From: Chromera velia
Taxonomy: Eukaryota; Sar; Chromeraceae
DNA: 33,015 bases
Direction of reading: 5' to 3'
NCBI GenBank assembly: GCA_018398765.1
Contig: JAHBMJ010000601.1
Location: 11,398 to 44,412 of the forward strand
The position numbers were made by a program, and so were the translations under genes. Under the pieces are notes generated by a model, which worked only from the letters and a program-made list of their open reading frames with translations, had not been told where the DNA came from and made no database searches. Shown here piece after piece: positions 20,064 through 30,158 of this stretch. Every line of letters begins with the position of its first letter. Positions within the stretch are counted from its first letter, which is position 1.

Positions 20064-20582
20064 TAGGGAAAAAGGTAGGTTATGAGGTCAAATTATAGTT
20101 TATTGGCCCTCCAGTTATAATAACCGGTCATAATTGGCGGTTAACCAAATTAACCGGTAAGAGCTGATAAAAACGGCTTTATGGGTAGAAATAACTTGAA
20201 AAAAGCAAAAAATTACTAAAAATATAATAAAACGGTTGCAAAACTTAGTTATGACAACTGAAAAGATATGAAAAATTATGTGTTTCTTACTATGTACCAT
20301 GTGGACTATAAACACCATTAAACACCTAGATAAATACAATCAAACAAGTGGTTATATGAATAAAAAATTTTTTTTCATTATGTTTTAGTCGTCTTTCATA
20401 TTCGTTTTCTGTATGCTAGTCTGTATGTCGCATCCCGTTTTTACAGTGGAAAGTTTTAAATTCAGTGATAAAACGACCTTTAGACTTTAAAAAGGTTATA
20501 TAACCAATAGGTTAACCAAACCGAAACATTTTTTAATGGCCAAGTCGGTTTGGTTCGGTTAATAACCTATTTTCTATCCCTG
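20064..20582. mobile_element. Possible hAT-like element with imperfect ends
   Basis: Left TAGGGAAAAAGGTAGGTTAT and right (reverse complement) CAGGGATAGAAAATAGGTTAT are similar over about 20 bases, and both subterminal regions carry AACCGGT or GGTTAACCAAA words in opposite orientation. No 8-bp duplication is visible, perhaps because the left end abuts the previous element. Weak call. Confidence 0.35.
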
Positions 20583-22500
20583 CCCTCTAAGTGTCGTCCC
20601 GACACTTGAGAATCAAAAGAACTTATGCCCACAAATACGAGCAAAAGAAAGAACACATAAAACTAAAACAAGGCGTCTGGCACTTTGCGAAGGTCAGGAC
20701 TAGGTTTTATTGCTTGACAATGAGCATTCATTGAACCGTAAATTTAAAGCGCACAGAGGAGTAAATTATTGACTTCATGTCATAAAACCAGCTCAACAAG
20801 ACAAGCTCAATCACTCCTATAAACCTTTCGGCCATGATCTTCACTCTTTAAAGATGAGGCATCTTTAAAGCAAAACAAAACAAACGAAGACTGCAAGTAA
20901 ATCGATTGCGTCTCTTTTCTGTTTCTTTCAGCTTCTTCTTATTCCATTTTGTCCTTAATTCTTCTCTTACATGATCTTATGACATACAGTGTCATTCATA
21001 TCACCAGTATTACATCTATATCACACCTTTATCACACCTACATGGCATTGCCCACTCCTCCCTAACCGCGTCTTCGCGGTCTAAGATAGACCATGAAGAA
21101 CGTCAAAGAGGACAGGTCTTCAGAAAAAAAAAAAATGGCAAAGAAGTGTGAAAGGACAATGAACACACAACGATAACAAGAGTCTGATGGCAAGACAGCA
21201 AGACAGACAGTCAAACAGATAGGCATAAACTGACTGTACTGACAATTGAAACTTTTATACCAGAAAGTGACTTTTAATTTTCTATATATCACACTAAATT
21301 TTATATAAATAACTAAGTCTTTAAAGCACTTAGAATGATTCTATTTATTATTTTTTACCTGCATGAAAGTATGGACAATTAACTTTTAAAGATAAGGTTT
21401 AATAGGTTTGTGGTGTGTATGTTGGAAATTGTTGGACGTGAATGAGGTAAAAGAGTTATAGTATGTTGATATGTCGAAGAGTGATTGCAGACTCTGTAGG
21501 CATGTGACAATGCGCAGTGTAATGCACAAACAACCTAACTTTTACTTCTAATGGAATATGCCGAATCCGCACACTGATGTAAGGAGGGAGTACACAGCGG
21601 CCACCCCCCATGAAAGGTAAGAATGAATGTCTGCAAACAGATCTGCCGATTTGACACCCACAGAAAGCAGTTCAACCAAACAAATGTTGAGCACTATGAC
21701 CGTGTAAGAGGTAAATGCTTAGCTTCTGAAAAGCTGATCGATCCATGGCCTCTAGCTAGAGGGCCTTGCCCACGACCAGCCATCATAGCGTTCTTGTTTT
21801 TTCTGGGTGAGGCCCGGCACTGGCCACCGGGTCTTAGTTCACCCACTGGCAGGAGCCTTACCTCCAAATTCTCATGCAAACAAGAGCTGCGCCTCACTCC
21901 CACAACTTCAGATCACCCAAGATTACCAGCCGTAATGCTTTCTCACGAAACCCAAGCATCAACAAACAGTGTATTGAACAAATAAATTGTAAATAAATTG
22001 CTTTGACTAGTTTGATGCAAACAATTATTACAATAGTTGCAATTAATAGATAATTTTTTCAGTAGTCTCTTTTTTCAGCGATTGTGAGACCAGGAAAACT
22101 GAATAGAAACTCAACATGTTTTGAAACCAACGCTTCTCGTCAGGAAGAATTCAGTTCCTTTTCTCGTAACAGAGGTCCTAAATAGTGAAACCAATGTTCT
22201 ACAACAATCTTCACTCCTTTTCTTGTTTATGTCACCTTTGACATAGACAAAGAAGAAAAGAGTGTATCCAAACTACAGGCGTCTGTCAAGACGCGGAGCC
22301 ACTTTTCACATTTTTCAATTTTTTATATTATCTGCAAACAGTTTTTTAAAAAAAAATTAAGAAAAAATATGATTAAGATAAAATAAAATAGAATAGAATG
22401 AAGAGTCTCGTTCTGAAAAGAATAAAAAATAAAAAATGAAAATAGAAAATAGAAAAAAATTAAAAAATTAAAAATAGGAAATAAAAAATAGGAAATTTCT
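20583..22500. other. Intergenic DNA; diverged copy of the 43-bp terminal repeat; no supported gene
   Basis: At about 21255-21275 AGAAAGTGACTTTTAATTTT repeats the inner half of the 43-bp repeat of the 4-kb insertion, with weaker similarity on both sides. An ORF at 21623-21985 (120 codons) has ATG but a peptide I do not recognise. 22320-22500 is a long A-rich tract of AAAATAGAAAATAG-type words. Confidence 0.45.
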
Positions 22501-22508
22501 TTAGGCCA

Positions 22509-22577
22509 CCCAGGGGATGATACTATCAAAAGATCTTTTAATTCTTCCTGCAGGAAGAATTAAAAAAATCCCCTGGG
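22509..22577. repeat. Nested perfect palindromes
   Basis: The 30 bases 22536-22565 form an uninterrupted palindrome (TTTTAATTCTTCCTG and its complement) centred on CTGCAG. Around it CCCAGGGGAT (22509-22518) pairs with ATCCCCTGGG (22568-22577). Together they make a cruciform or hairpin of about 70 bp. Confidence 0.9.
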
Positions 22578-24320
22578 GGCAAAGGATTTAATAATCAAGA
22601 AGACTTGCAATGAGACGGCGACTTGGTTGAAAGTTTCTCTTGAAATCTGGTCAGATTAGGTCGGATTCAAGTGACCACTGGCTGTGTTAAAGAATGAATT
22701 CAAACAAGTTTAGGCATGAAAACGGTTTTTCCATGCTTTTTTGAACAGAGAGAAGATGTTTGGAGGGTTCTTTCTTGCGGTAAGGATGCGAAACAAAGTT
22801 TTCATTCCCAATTTCTTTCTAATTACTTTTGCTACCGGATCGACTTGTCGATTTCCGCGAACTTTAAAGAAAAGAGATCGGGAATGAGAGAACCGAACAG
22901 ACCCCTTTAAGGGATTTTGGCTGAACTGAGTTGCATCTGCTGCTTCTCACTTGAGGCGGTCGACTGAGCAGAGTACCTTTCTTCTCTCTTTGTTTCTCAT
23001 TTCAAACTTCACTTCGTTCGAGACCCTCAACACACACTTGAGTGAGTATCCCAATGAAAACATCCATGCAATCGATCATGCAATAGTAGAAACGAGAAGA
23101 CACGAAGGCCACAACGTTTTTATGCATCACTCAGTATCATTTATGAATCAAGAAAACGTATTAAGGCATGCAATTTTGTGAGTATGCACCGTGCGTATGC
23201 TTAATCGCTTTGGCGCGCTATAACGCGCGTTTGGCCTTGTTGTTCACTAGTTTTGAGCCCAATAAAACACCTCAGACTCTCAATTTTGAAATTGTATACA
23301 ATTATTGCAATGAATTGCAATGAGCTAAGAGCTTATAATGAATTATTGCTCCCAATTATTTGCAATTATTGCAATTATAATTATTGCTTTCAATGCACGG
23401 TCAACAAACGGTCCTCCGAGAAAGGCTCAGTCTAACCTACAGTACAGATATGCAAAAATTCATAAAGTGGCTCACCTTCTGGCCACCCAGAGCTGGCCCC
23501 CTTATTCAGAAAGCCTTTCCAGCTCCTTATCTAGAGCTTGTTAGAGCGCACGCATGGAAAAGATTCAATGGAAGCTTTACTGGGGCAACTTCGTAGGCCC
23601 CTTTGCATGGAGACGGGCTGTGCCCTTCGTGATGGAAGATTGAAATTGCCCTCTCAAGGCAACCAATAGAGTGAATATTATAAACTCAAGAAAAAGCAAA
23701 GAAGCCAATCCTCTGAGCTTTTGAAAAGCCTACTTTCATCGCTGGAGAGCAAGTCTGTGTGATGGGAGAGAGGCGGCACTGGGTTGTGCTCTGATCGACT
23801 TGAAACATTCGACGGAAAGCCGATTTTGGGAGCCGATTTTAGATCGGCCAACCATGTGACGGTCCCGGAAGGCAAGCTACGCGTTGCAAGCCAGGGCCTG
23901 GCCGGCCACCAAGGCCAAAAAGTACTTCCCGGCTGCGCGCTGACCCATCAAAATGCCGATATGAAAAATTCTCAGTTAGGTCTTCAGAAAGTTCTCCTCC
24001 AGTCAGAATTCAAAGTTGGGTCAACAAAATGGGCCTCTATCCACAAAATCTCATTGTCAAGCGTTCTATTGGATTGTATTGGAAGGCTTGACAACGACAA
24101 AATTGTGTTCAGCTTGTTATTCCAGAACCTCATTTTTGGAGGGGTTACAGATTCGGGAGTTTCGTCCCTCTCCGGTATCTGTATTGGCTGGACACCTCTA
24201 GTAGCTCGTGCAAGTGGTTGCTTCGGTGCAAAGGAGTTGTACGACAACTAGAAGGGTTGCCGGGCTGGTTTGGATCGTTCAATCAGGTCAGTTCATTTTG
24301 TGTCGTTCCACCAGCAACAA
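22578..24320. other. Intergenic DNA with one weak ORF
   Basis: The longest open stretch, 23784-24251 (+, about 155 codons), lacks an ATG near its start and overlaps an 87-codon minus ORF. Peptides on both strands look protein-like but match nothing I know. AATTATTGCAATTATAATTATT-type repeats occupy 23290-23390. No splice-supported gene. Confidence 0.4.
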
Positions 24321-24545
24321 GGGGGGGGTAGACCCTCTCACAGGGGTACAAAACAACCGAATTTTGTATTTCTGGTAGAGGGGGGGAGTCCGACCTGCTC
24401 TACAGGTTTGTATTCAAAATGTGTCTAGGAAACACTCCTAGACACATTTTGAACACAAACCTGCAGAGCAAGTCGAACCTCCCCCTTCCACCAGGGGTAC
24501 AAAATTCGGTCGTTTCGTACCCCCGCGAGAGGGTTCACCCCCCCC
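24321..24545. repeat. 225-bp foldback hairpin with 5-nt loop
   Basis: The whole stretch is one imperfect palindrome. The apex is perfect: GTGTCTAGGA (24421-24430), loop AACAC, TCCTAGACAC (24436-24445). Arms extend outward about 100 bp each through CAGGTTTGT.TTCAAAAT, GGGG.AC..AAC.ACCGAATTTTGTA and ACCCTCTC to runs of eight G (24321-24328) and eight C (24538-24545). Roughly 85 percent paired by eye. No ORF and no clear target duplication. Confidence 0.85.
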
Positions 24546-24913
24546 TCCCAGTGAGAGAATTGAAAAAATCTTGTTTGCAGAGATGAGCCTTCTTGGTGCA
24601 TGCAGAAGGCTTTGTACGATGTCTGTAAGTGTTCTTGTATGGTTACAACCTGGCCATTGTGGTTGTTGAGTGACTGACCGGTCTGCCCTTGGCAAGGCAA
24701 AAAACTGCCGTCTCCCTTTGCGTATGTTGTTCACCCTTCCCCCCCTTCTCTGCTCTTTGCGGTCGTTGGTCTCATTTGAGAGATGTTTATTCTGGGTCTC
24801 AGGCTTGCTTCAACTCCTCTAGAGGTAGGTCTTTGCATCTTTGTTGCGGCCGCAGTCTTCAGACTGCAAAAGGGAGCAGCACCCATACGTGCCGAGCCTG
24901 TGTTTTTTTCTAC

Positions 24914-25580
24914 CAGCCTGACTACCTCCGAAATTTCGCCCTTCTTGCCTGTTTGACTGCCCTTTAGCTTTCAGCTTTTCTGTTTAGCTAAATGCTTTCC
25001 CAATTTTGGCCTTTCCGCCCGCCCTATTGCCTTCCTAATTTCGGCGTTCGCCGTGTTCCCAATTTTAGTCTTCCTGCCTGCCCGATTGCCTTCCCAATTT
25101 CGGCCTTCTTTCCTGCTTGACTGCCTTCCAGAGTTTTGCATTCCTTCCATGCTGACTGCTTTCCTATTTCGGCCTTTTTGCCTACCTGACTGCCCTCTAA
25201 ATTTCAGTTTTTCTGTCTGCCTCAATGCTTTTTAAATTTTGGCCTTTCTATTTGCCTGACTGACTTTGCAATTTCGGCCTTCCTGCCTGTCCGGTTGCCT
25301 TCCCAATTTCGGCTTTCCTGCCTGCTTGATTGTCTTCCCTATTTTGGCCTTCCTTCCTGCCCAAGTTTTCTCTTAACACTTCCTAATTTCGGTCATCCTG
25401 CTTGCCTGATGGCCTTCCCAATTTTGTTCTTCCTACTGGCCCGACTGTCTTCCCAAGTTCGGCCTTTTTGTGTGTCTGACTGCCTCCCAAAGTTCGTTCT
25501 TTCTGCCTATATGCCTGCCTTCTAATTTTGGTCTTCTTGGCGGCCTAACTGCTTTCCAATTTCGGCCTTCCTGCTAGCTA
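24914..25580. repeat. Imperfect minisatellite, period about 35 bp
   Basis: About 18 diverged units of the type GCCTTCCTGCCTGCC, TGACTGCCTTCC, CAATTTCGG. The AATTTCGG or AATTTTGG landmark recurs at about 25036, 25098, 25236, 25271, 25306, 25385, 25421, 25456, 25491, 25523 and 25557. The period is not a multiple of three, and open frames through it are incidental. Confidence 0.8.
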
Positions 25581-26270
25581 ATCAACCAGTCTTTTGAGCA
25601 CATTTGAGCAGATTTGCACAGGAGTAACGATTTTAAATGCTTTAAAAGGCTCTAAATTGCTTCAAGTAACCTAGTTTTACTTTATAATGAAGCTAGAATA
25701 TAGTAAATTTAAAAGTTACTTTGGATTCCACTAAGTCCTACTTTGGAGTCCACTCGGTTTCTCTCTGGGGCTGTCTTTGAGATTTGTAGCTGCAGAATGC
25801 TGCATGCAACCACTGCCTTACAAAAAATTTTGGGCTCCTTCGACATTTCTTTTTCTTCTTTCCTTCTCCCACTTTTTAGGTTTTGCTCTTCTGCTCTGGT
25901 CTCTCCCTTCTTTTCTGTTCAGAGAGTCCTTCAGATGACCAAGGAAGACAATTTGCTGCAATCTCCCTCAAGTCGGTGCGTATAGTGTCGTAGTCAGCCT
26001 CTACAATGGAAATGCCTTCAAATTTCTTAGCCTTCTTATAACCATGAGAGCGACTGCCTTCAGAGCATCCCTTATTCCAGCTTCTGGTTCCATGCTGACA
26101 CAAGACAAGGAGAACTAACGAAACGACAAGATCATTGCACTATGAAAAATTTTGTCCTTTGTGCGAACGACATTGCCTGCACTGCTGTTCTAACCGACAC
26201 AGTGAGTCAGTCACTGATCAGACATCGAGCAAGGCCTTCAAGTTGAAACGCCAGCTCTGCTACCACACTG
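25581..26270. other. Intergenic DNA; no supported gene
   Basis: A 243-base ORF at 25743-25985 contains a pyrimidine-rich FSSFLLPLF-type stretch and no domain. A minus ORF of 75 codons overlaps it. Nothing further recognised. Confidence 0.4.
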
Positions 26271-26493
26271 GATAGCAGGTGCAGCAGGGCTAGTATAACG
26301 TAACGGGGCTCATGGTAATGAAGTTCTGTCATCTACAGTTCGTTCTTCGATCCAGCTTTCTCACAAAAGTCTATAGACTGATTTCAGACTGAAAGGAATC
26401 AATTGCATGCATGCGTATTAGACTGAACAGCATGTGCGTACACCCGGCATGCGCGCGCACCTTAGGCTTGCCTAACGTTGACTTCACAATATA
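26271..26493 (+). repeat. 230-bp dispersed repeat, copy B
   Basis: Same start (GATAGCAGGTGCAGCAGGGC) and end (CTTCACAATATA) as 19550-19782. CpG-containing words here (TATAACGTAACG) correspond to TATAATGTAATG in copy A, that is C-to-T differences. Confidence 0.75.
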
Positions 26494-26639
26494 ACGCTCA
26501 AACAAGCGAAAAACTTATGAGTTACTTATGGTTTATGCTTTAGGACCTAGTTTAGGACGGCCTTGGACTAGGCCTTGGAGGGGGAACAAAAAAAAAAAAA
26601 GAAAAAAAAAAATTGTCAAGGTCTATTCTTTTTTTTTTT

Positions 26640-26795
26640 TACATCACCCCTGAAACTATTTAGTTTTGACCCTACCTAACCAGGTCTGGCGACTGGATTT
26701 GCTCCCCCACTCCCCCAAGAAGGATCAATTCATAAATGACCTACCTAGGTCCTTTCGGGCAAACTCGTCCCCCACTCCCCTGGAGGTGGAGGTAA
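26640..26795. repeat. Repeat with CTCCCCCACTCCCC blocks, copy 1
   Basis: Starts near CATCACCCCTGAAACT and contains GCTCCCCCACTCCCC and CGTCCCCCACTCCCCTGG. The reverse complement of 28989-29144 has the same order of landmarks (ATCACCCCTGAAACTTTGAC, then blocks of GGGGAGTGGGGGAG). A third partial copy of its outer end lies at 19442. Confidence 0.5.
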
Positions 26796-27257
26796 GAGGC
26801 AGCCCCAAAGCACAACAAAAATGACCATAGTACAAGAAAATCTACAATTGGTTCTTGTGGGGGCGGCAACCCGCGGCGATCTATAAGTGATGATGTGCCA
26901 GTGTTTTAGGCCAGTGCTCCTCTCAATGCTCCCAGAGATGCTTCCCAGTATTGTGCATGCAGTCAACACGCATAGAAAGGTAAAGAAGCGAGCCAGATCT
27001 GGCAGATTGAGCGCCTCTAATGACCTGCACAAAAAGAAACTTCATGCACACGAATTGCTTTGAGATTAAAGCCCCCTCAAAGCTACTTACTGGTGACACT
27101 GTGTACTTGCATTGCCCACAAACGTCCCACAAGGCGAACTGAGTAGCCAAAAAGAGGAAGCCGCAAATGGCTAGGCAAATGGCGAGGCAACACAAGTGGT
27201 ATGTAGCATTACGTCGGACTCTTTTGATCTTTAAATCATTCACGCACAATAGATGGC
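26745..27257 (-). pseudogene. Possible membrane-protein gene remnant
   Basis: A minus-strand exon-like piece (27257-27091) after CTCTGAG encodes RNATYHLCCLAICLAICGFL then FLATQFALWDVCGQCKYTVS, a likely transmembrane helix, and ends at a strong GTAAGT donor. A second piece from 27024, after TTTTTGTGCAG, contains LARFFTFLCVLTACTILGSI, a second likely helix, in a frame that runs to TAG at 26745. The two hydrophobic frames are not in phase through that intron, and the last 50 bases overlap a repeat. It may be a decayed two-helix or four-helix membrane protein, or coincidence. No family recognised. Confidence 0.25.
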
Positions 27258-27919
27258 CTCAGAGGGGCCTGGCAGCTGTTTTTGATAGAGAGATTGTTGA
27301 GAAAAGAAGATACACAGTTGTCTATCTGTATAGAAGACGCTCATAAGGCAAGCCTACCACCAGACGGTCTCTCGGATTAGTGTGTATGAGGAAGGACAAG
27401 CAGACTGAACCTAGGACTGAACGCCGGTTTGGACGTTGTGTAAGTAAAAGCTGCAATGACCGAAACTTGTCTTCTACTACATAGCAGTCGCACTGTCGAG
27501 AGGTCGTCTATGACTTTGAGCTCTTCCTCTGCAGAGCCGTTTTCGATCTGCTTTCAGATTGTATATAGTTCGCTCTCATACAAATGTCAGACAAAAGTAG
27601 CGTGAAGCAGCAAGGTAAGACATTTTGAGTACGTTCGAACGCACACTACTTATTTTTGCTTAACTTGGGGGGCACTTTTGTTGCATGCCCCTCAAGCGAT
27701 AATCGGAGTGCGCGCGAAAGTGCATGCATGCGCCGCGCGTGTCTGACCTTCATGCAAGTTGTTATCTTGGTTCCGACTTGCTTTCTGGAATTGTCATTGA
27801 AGCAAGCTTATATATATCTGAAAGCATTCCAACAACAGATAGATATCAGCACAGCACAGTGGAAGGCTGCCAATGCAGTTCTGAAAGGAGAGATGTCACA
27901 TTGCATCGAAAGGAAAGCG
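27258..27919. other. Intergenic DNA; possible short first exon at 27584
   Basis: ATG at 27584 opens MSDKSSVKQQ and meets GTAAGA at 27615, which could be a small first exon. I cannot find its next exon; downstream DNA is foldback repeat. The ORF at 27656-27934 has no recognised domain. Confidence 0.3.
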
Positions 27920-28341
27920 CTATACTGTATATAGTTCAAATTCACAAATTTGCGTTTGCATTTGCATTTTGACAAAAAAAAAAGTGTTCCGGGCCAGGTT
28001 TTTTGAGTTGCCCAATGTTTCTAATAATATTTTCGAAGTGTAGCTAAAATTTTAGGGCCGTATCCCTTACCGTTCGTGAATGACAAAATTAGCAAAGAGC
28101 ATAACCATACGCTTGAATTTGTGTATAGGTTCAGAGTGTCAGAAAAGGAGACGGCTCGAATTTGTCATTTGCGAACGGTGAAGGATACGACCCTGAAATT
28201 TTAGCCACACTTCAGGAATATTATTAGAAACATTGGGTAACTCAAAAAACCTGGCCCGGAAAACTTTTTTTTTTTGTCAAAATGCAAATGCAAACGCAAA
28301 CGGATCACCCTGTTTGCGAATTTGAACTGTACATGGTATAA
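27920..28341. repeat. 422-bp foldback element
   Basis: Left arm 27920-28090 and right arm 28157-28341 are reverse complements at roughly 85-90 percent by eye. Landmarks in both: AGTTCAAATTC, GCATTTGCATTTTGAC, a run of about 10 A, CCGGGCCAGGTTTTTTGAGT, CCAATGTTTCTAATAATATT and GTATCC.T.ACCGTTCG. The loop is about 66 bp. No ORF. Confidence 0.85.
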
Positions 28342-28581
28342 GTAAGGGAAGATACTTGTATATTATTTTGCCGTCTCCAGTCCTTCTCCTCAACTCCAAC
28401 CCATCTTCTTTTTCTAACTTGGACGGCTTCCATCAGATTTGATACCACAACGGGAATTAGGGCTCTAGCTAGGGCTATAAGAAGACTTTGACGTCGCTTT
28501 ACTTTGCTTTTCGACTTGATTCTTCATCCACTCTGACACTTCTTCATACTTCTTCATCAACTTGCTTCCCCTGGACCACCT

Positions 28582-28988
28582 ACCTATACCGCGTACACTT
28601 GAATTTTGCAATTTCGTTACAGAATGCGATTCGGGATTTATTTTTTTTTTTTTTAAAAAGTTTTCAGATGTATGCTGGGGGCCCCCAACATGTTGGGCAA
28701 GGGGCCTCGACACTCCACTTCCACGCCCAACGACTTTCCAGGGCCCGATTCAATTGGTTCGAAATTTAGATTCAAATCTCACGAAATTCAGTCTGTCAGA
28801 TCTGAATCTGAATTTCGAACAAATTGAATCAGGCCCCGGAAAGTCGTTGGGCATGCAAGTGGAGTGCCGGGGCCCCTTCCCCAATATGTTGGGGGCCCCC
28901 AGCATACATTTCAAAACTCATTTTTTTTCGTTCAAAATTAATCTGAATCAAGTGCACTATGCAAATTTCAGCTGAATGCGGTATAGGT
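28582..28988. repeat. 407-bp foldback element
   Basis: Arms 28582-28779 and 28798-28988 pair, with an 18-nt loop. Ends read ACCTATACCGC (left) and GCGGTATAGGT (right). Inside both arms are ATGCTGGGGGCCCCCA, AACATGTTGGG or AATATGTTGGG, CGACTTTCC and ATTCAATT. GGGGGCCCCC is itself palindromic. It begins 240 bp after the previous foldback. Confidence 0.85.
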
Positions 28989-29144
28989 CTTTCAGGCTGG
29001 ATCGCTCTCCCACTCCCCTGGGGTACCAGGTCAGCTGGGTGTCCGACCTCCAAACTGCCGAATCACTCCCCCACTCCCCTAGGTTGGTCGTCGTGTATCA
29101 GAAGTCAAAGTTTCAGGGGTGATTTTTTTACCACTGTGCGTCGC
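28989..29144 (-). repeat. Repeat with CTCCCCCACTCCCC blocks, copy 2 (opposite orientation)
   Basis: Reverse complement begins GCGACGCACAGTGGTAAAAA, identical to 19442 onward, continues with ATCACCCCTGAAACTTTGAC and two GGGGAGTGGG blocks, and directly abuts the foldback at 28988. CAGTGG-type ends occur in hAT elements, but no second end or target duplication is seen. Confidence 0.5.
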
Positions 29145-29325
29145 CTATAGATTCAAATATTTAAAATCTGTTCTGTTCTAGGTTTTGTTATATAATGTGT
29201 CTACTTTTTTTTTGGCTAGTTTTCTCTTCATCGCGCTTTGTAGGATCCTTAGCTACATCTAGAGCTGCATGAAACACAACGGATAAAGAAGAGGCGGAGG
29301 AAAAGCTAGAAGAGGATGAAGACGC

Positions 29326-29702
29326 TAGGGATATAGCTATCGTATCGATATCGTATCGTATCGGTATCGGTATCGAAGTATCGGCTATCGGTTCTTTCTC
29401 GAGCGGCCGAATATTAGTTAGTATCGGCCTGTTTAGAGCTTGTAAATATTTATGAAGGACTACTATATGGCCAGGCGCGCGCCGGGCCGGGCCTTGGTAC
29501 TCGAAGACCGGGTGCGGCTTCAGGCCCAGTAATACGTATACCATCCCTAACCGGCTCCATACATTAAAAAATACGGAACCGGCTCCATACGCTAAAAATT
29601 TTATGTTAGTATCAAAATAATCGATGATACCCTTTTTTTTTGGAACGTTAAATTCCGATACGATACCGATTCAATACCGATACGATACGATAGCTATCCC
29701 TA
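29326..29702. mobile_element. hAT-like non-autonomous element with perfect 8-bp target duplication
   Basis: GAAGACGC occurs immediately on both sides (29318-29325 and 29703-29710). Between the copies the ends are TAGGGATATAGCTATCGTATCG and, in reverse complement, TAGGGATAGCTATCGTATCG. Both subterminal regions are built from TATCG, GATACG and GGTATCG words in opposite orientation, a pattern I associate with hAT elements in other eukaryotes. An internal duplication of AACCGGCTCCATAC (about 29550 and 29578) is present. No transposase. Confidence 0.85.
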
Positions 29703-29710
29703 GAAGACGC

Positions 29711-30158
29711 TTGCTCAACCACTTGTATTGTTCGCTTTCTGAATCTAGTAACGATAATTGACTGTATATTGCTGGCTGTACTGATATGAAATATGACGGA
29801 ATGCGACGTTCATTAGGACCTAGGCGCCGCACATAGAAAAAAAAAAAATGCATTGATCAATTGTATTTTCTGACGTCCATGCACCCTGTCAGACGTTTGC
29901 GGAGTATCAGCTTTCAACATCCTCTGCAGGAAGCGAAAAGATTGAACGGTTTCGATCCAAAGGGCCTGCATGCGAATTGTTGAAATCATAGGCAAAGTAC
30001 ACATTAATCTCGGATGGCCCATGCATGCTAACTCACACAAATGCATGCCAATGCTACAAAAACAAATGCATGGCAGGCTGCGGACGAAAGCAAAACAGCG
30101 GCGCATGGCGCACGCCCGCCCTTCACCATGCGCCAACCAATATAAAATTGCAGCCGCC
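29711..30158. other. Region downstream of the GIY-YIG/RT frame; no supported gene
   Basis: Would be the 3' end of the minus-strand retroelement, but its boundary is not visible: no T-run on the plus strand directly follows, and no target duplication can be paired without the left part of the element. Several ATGCATG words lie near 30020-30070. Confidence 0.4.

Noticed and set aside
21623-21985. 120-codon ORF with ATG
   Set aside because: Nothing recognisable, no splice or promoter support, and an overlapping minus ORF.
23784-24251. 155-codon ORF
   Set aside because: No ATG near its start, no recognised domain, and the opposite strand has an equally protein-like ORF. Kept only as a note.
24914-25580. 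Repetitive ORFs through the minisatellite, as a repeat protein
   Set aside because: The 35-bp period shifts frame at each unit, and the peptides are by-products of the repeat.
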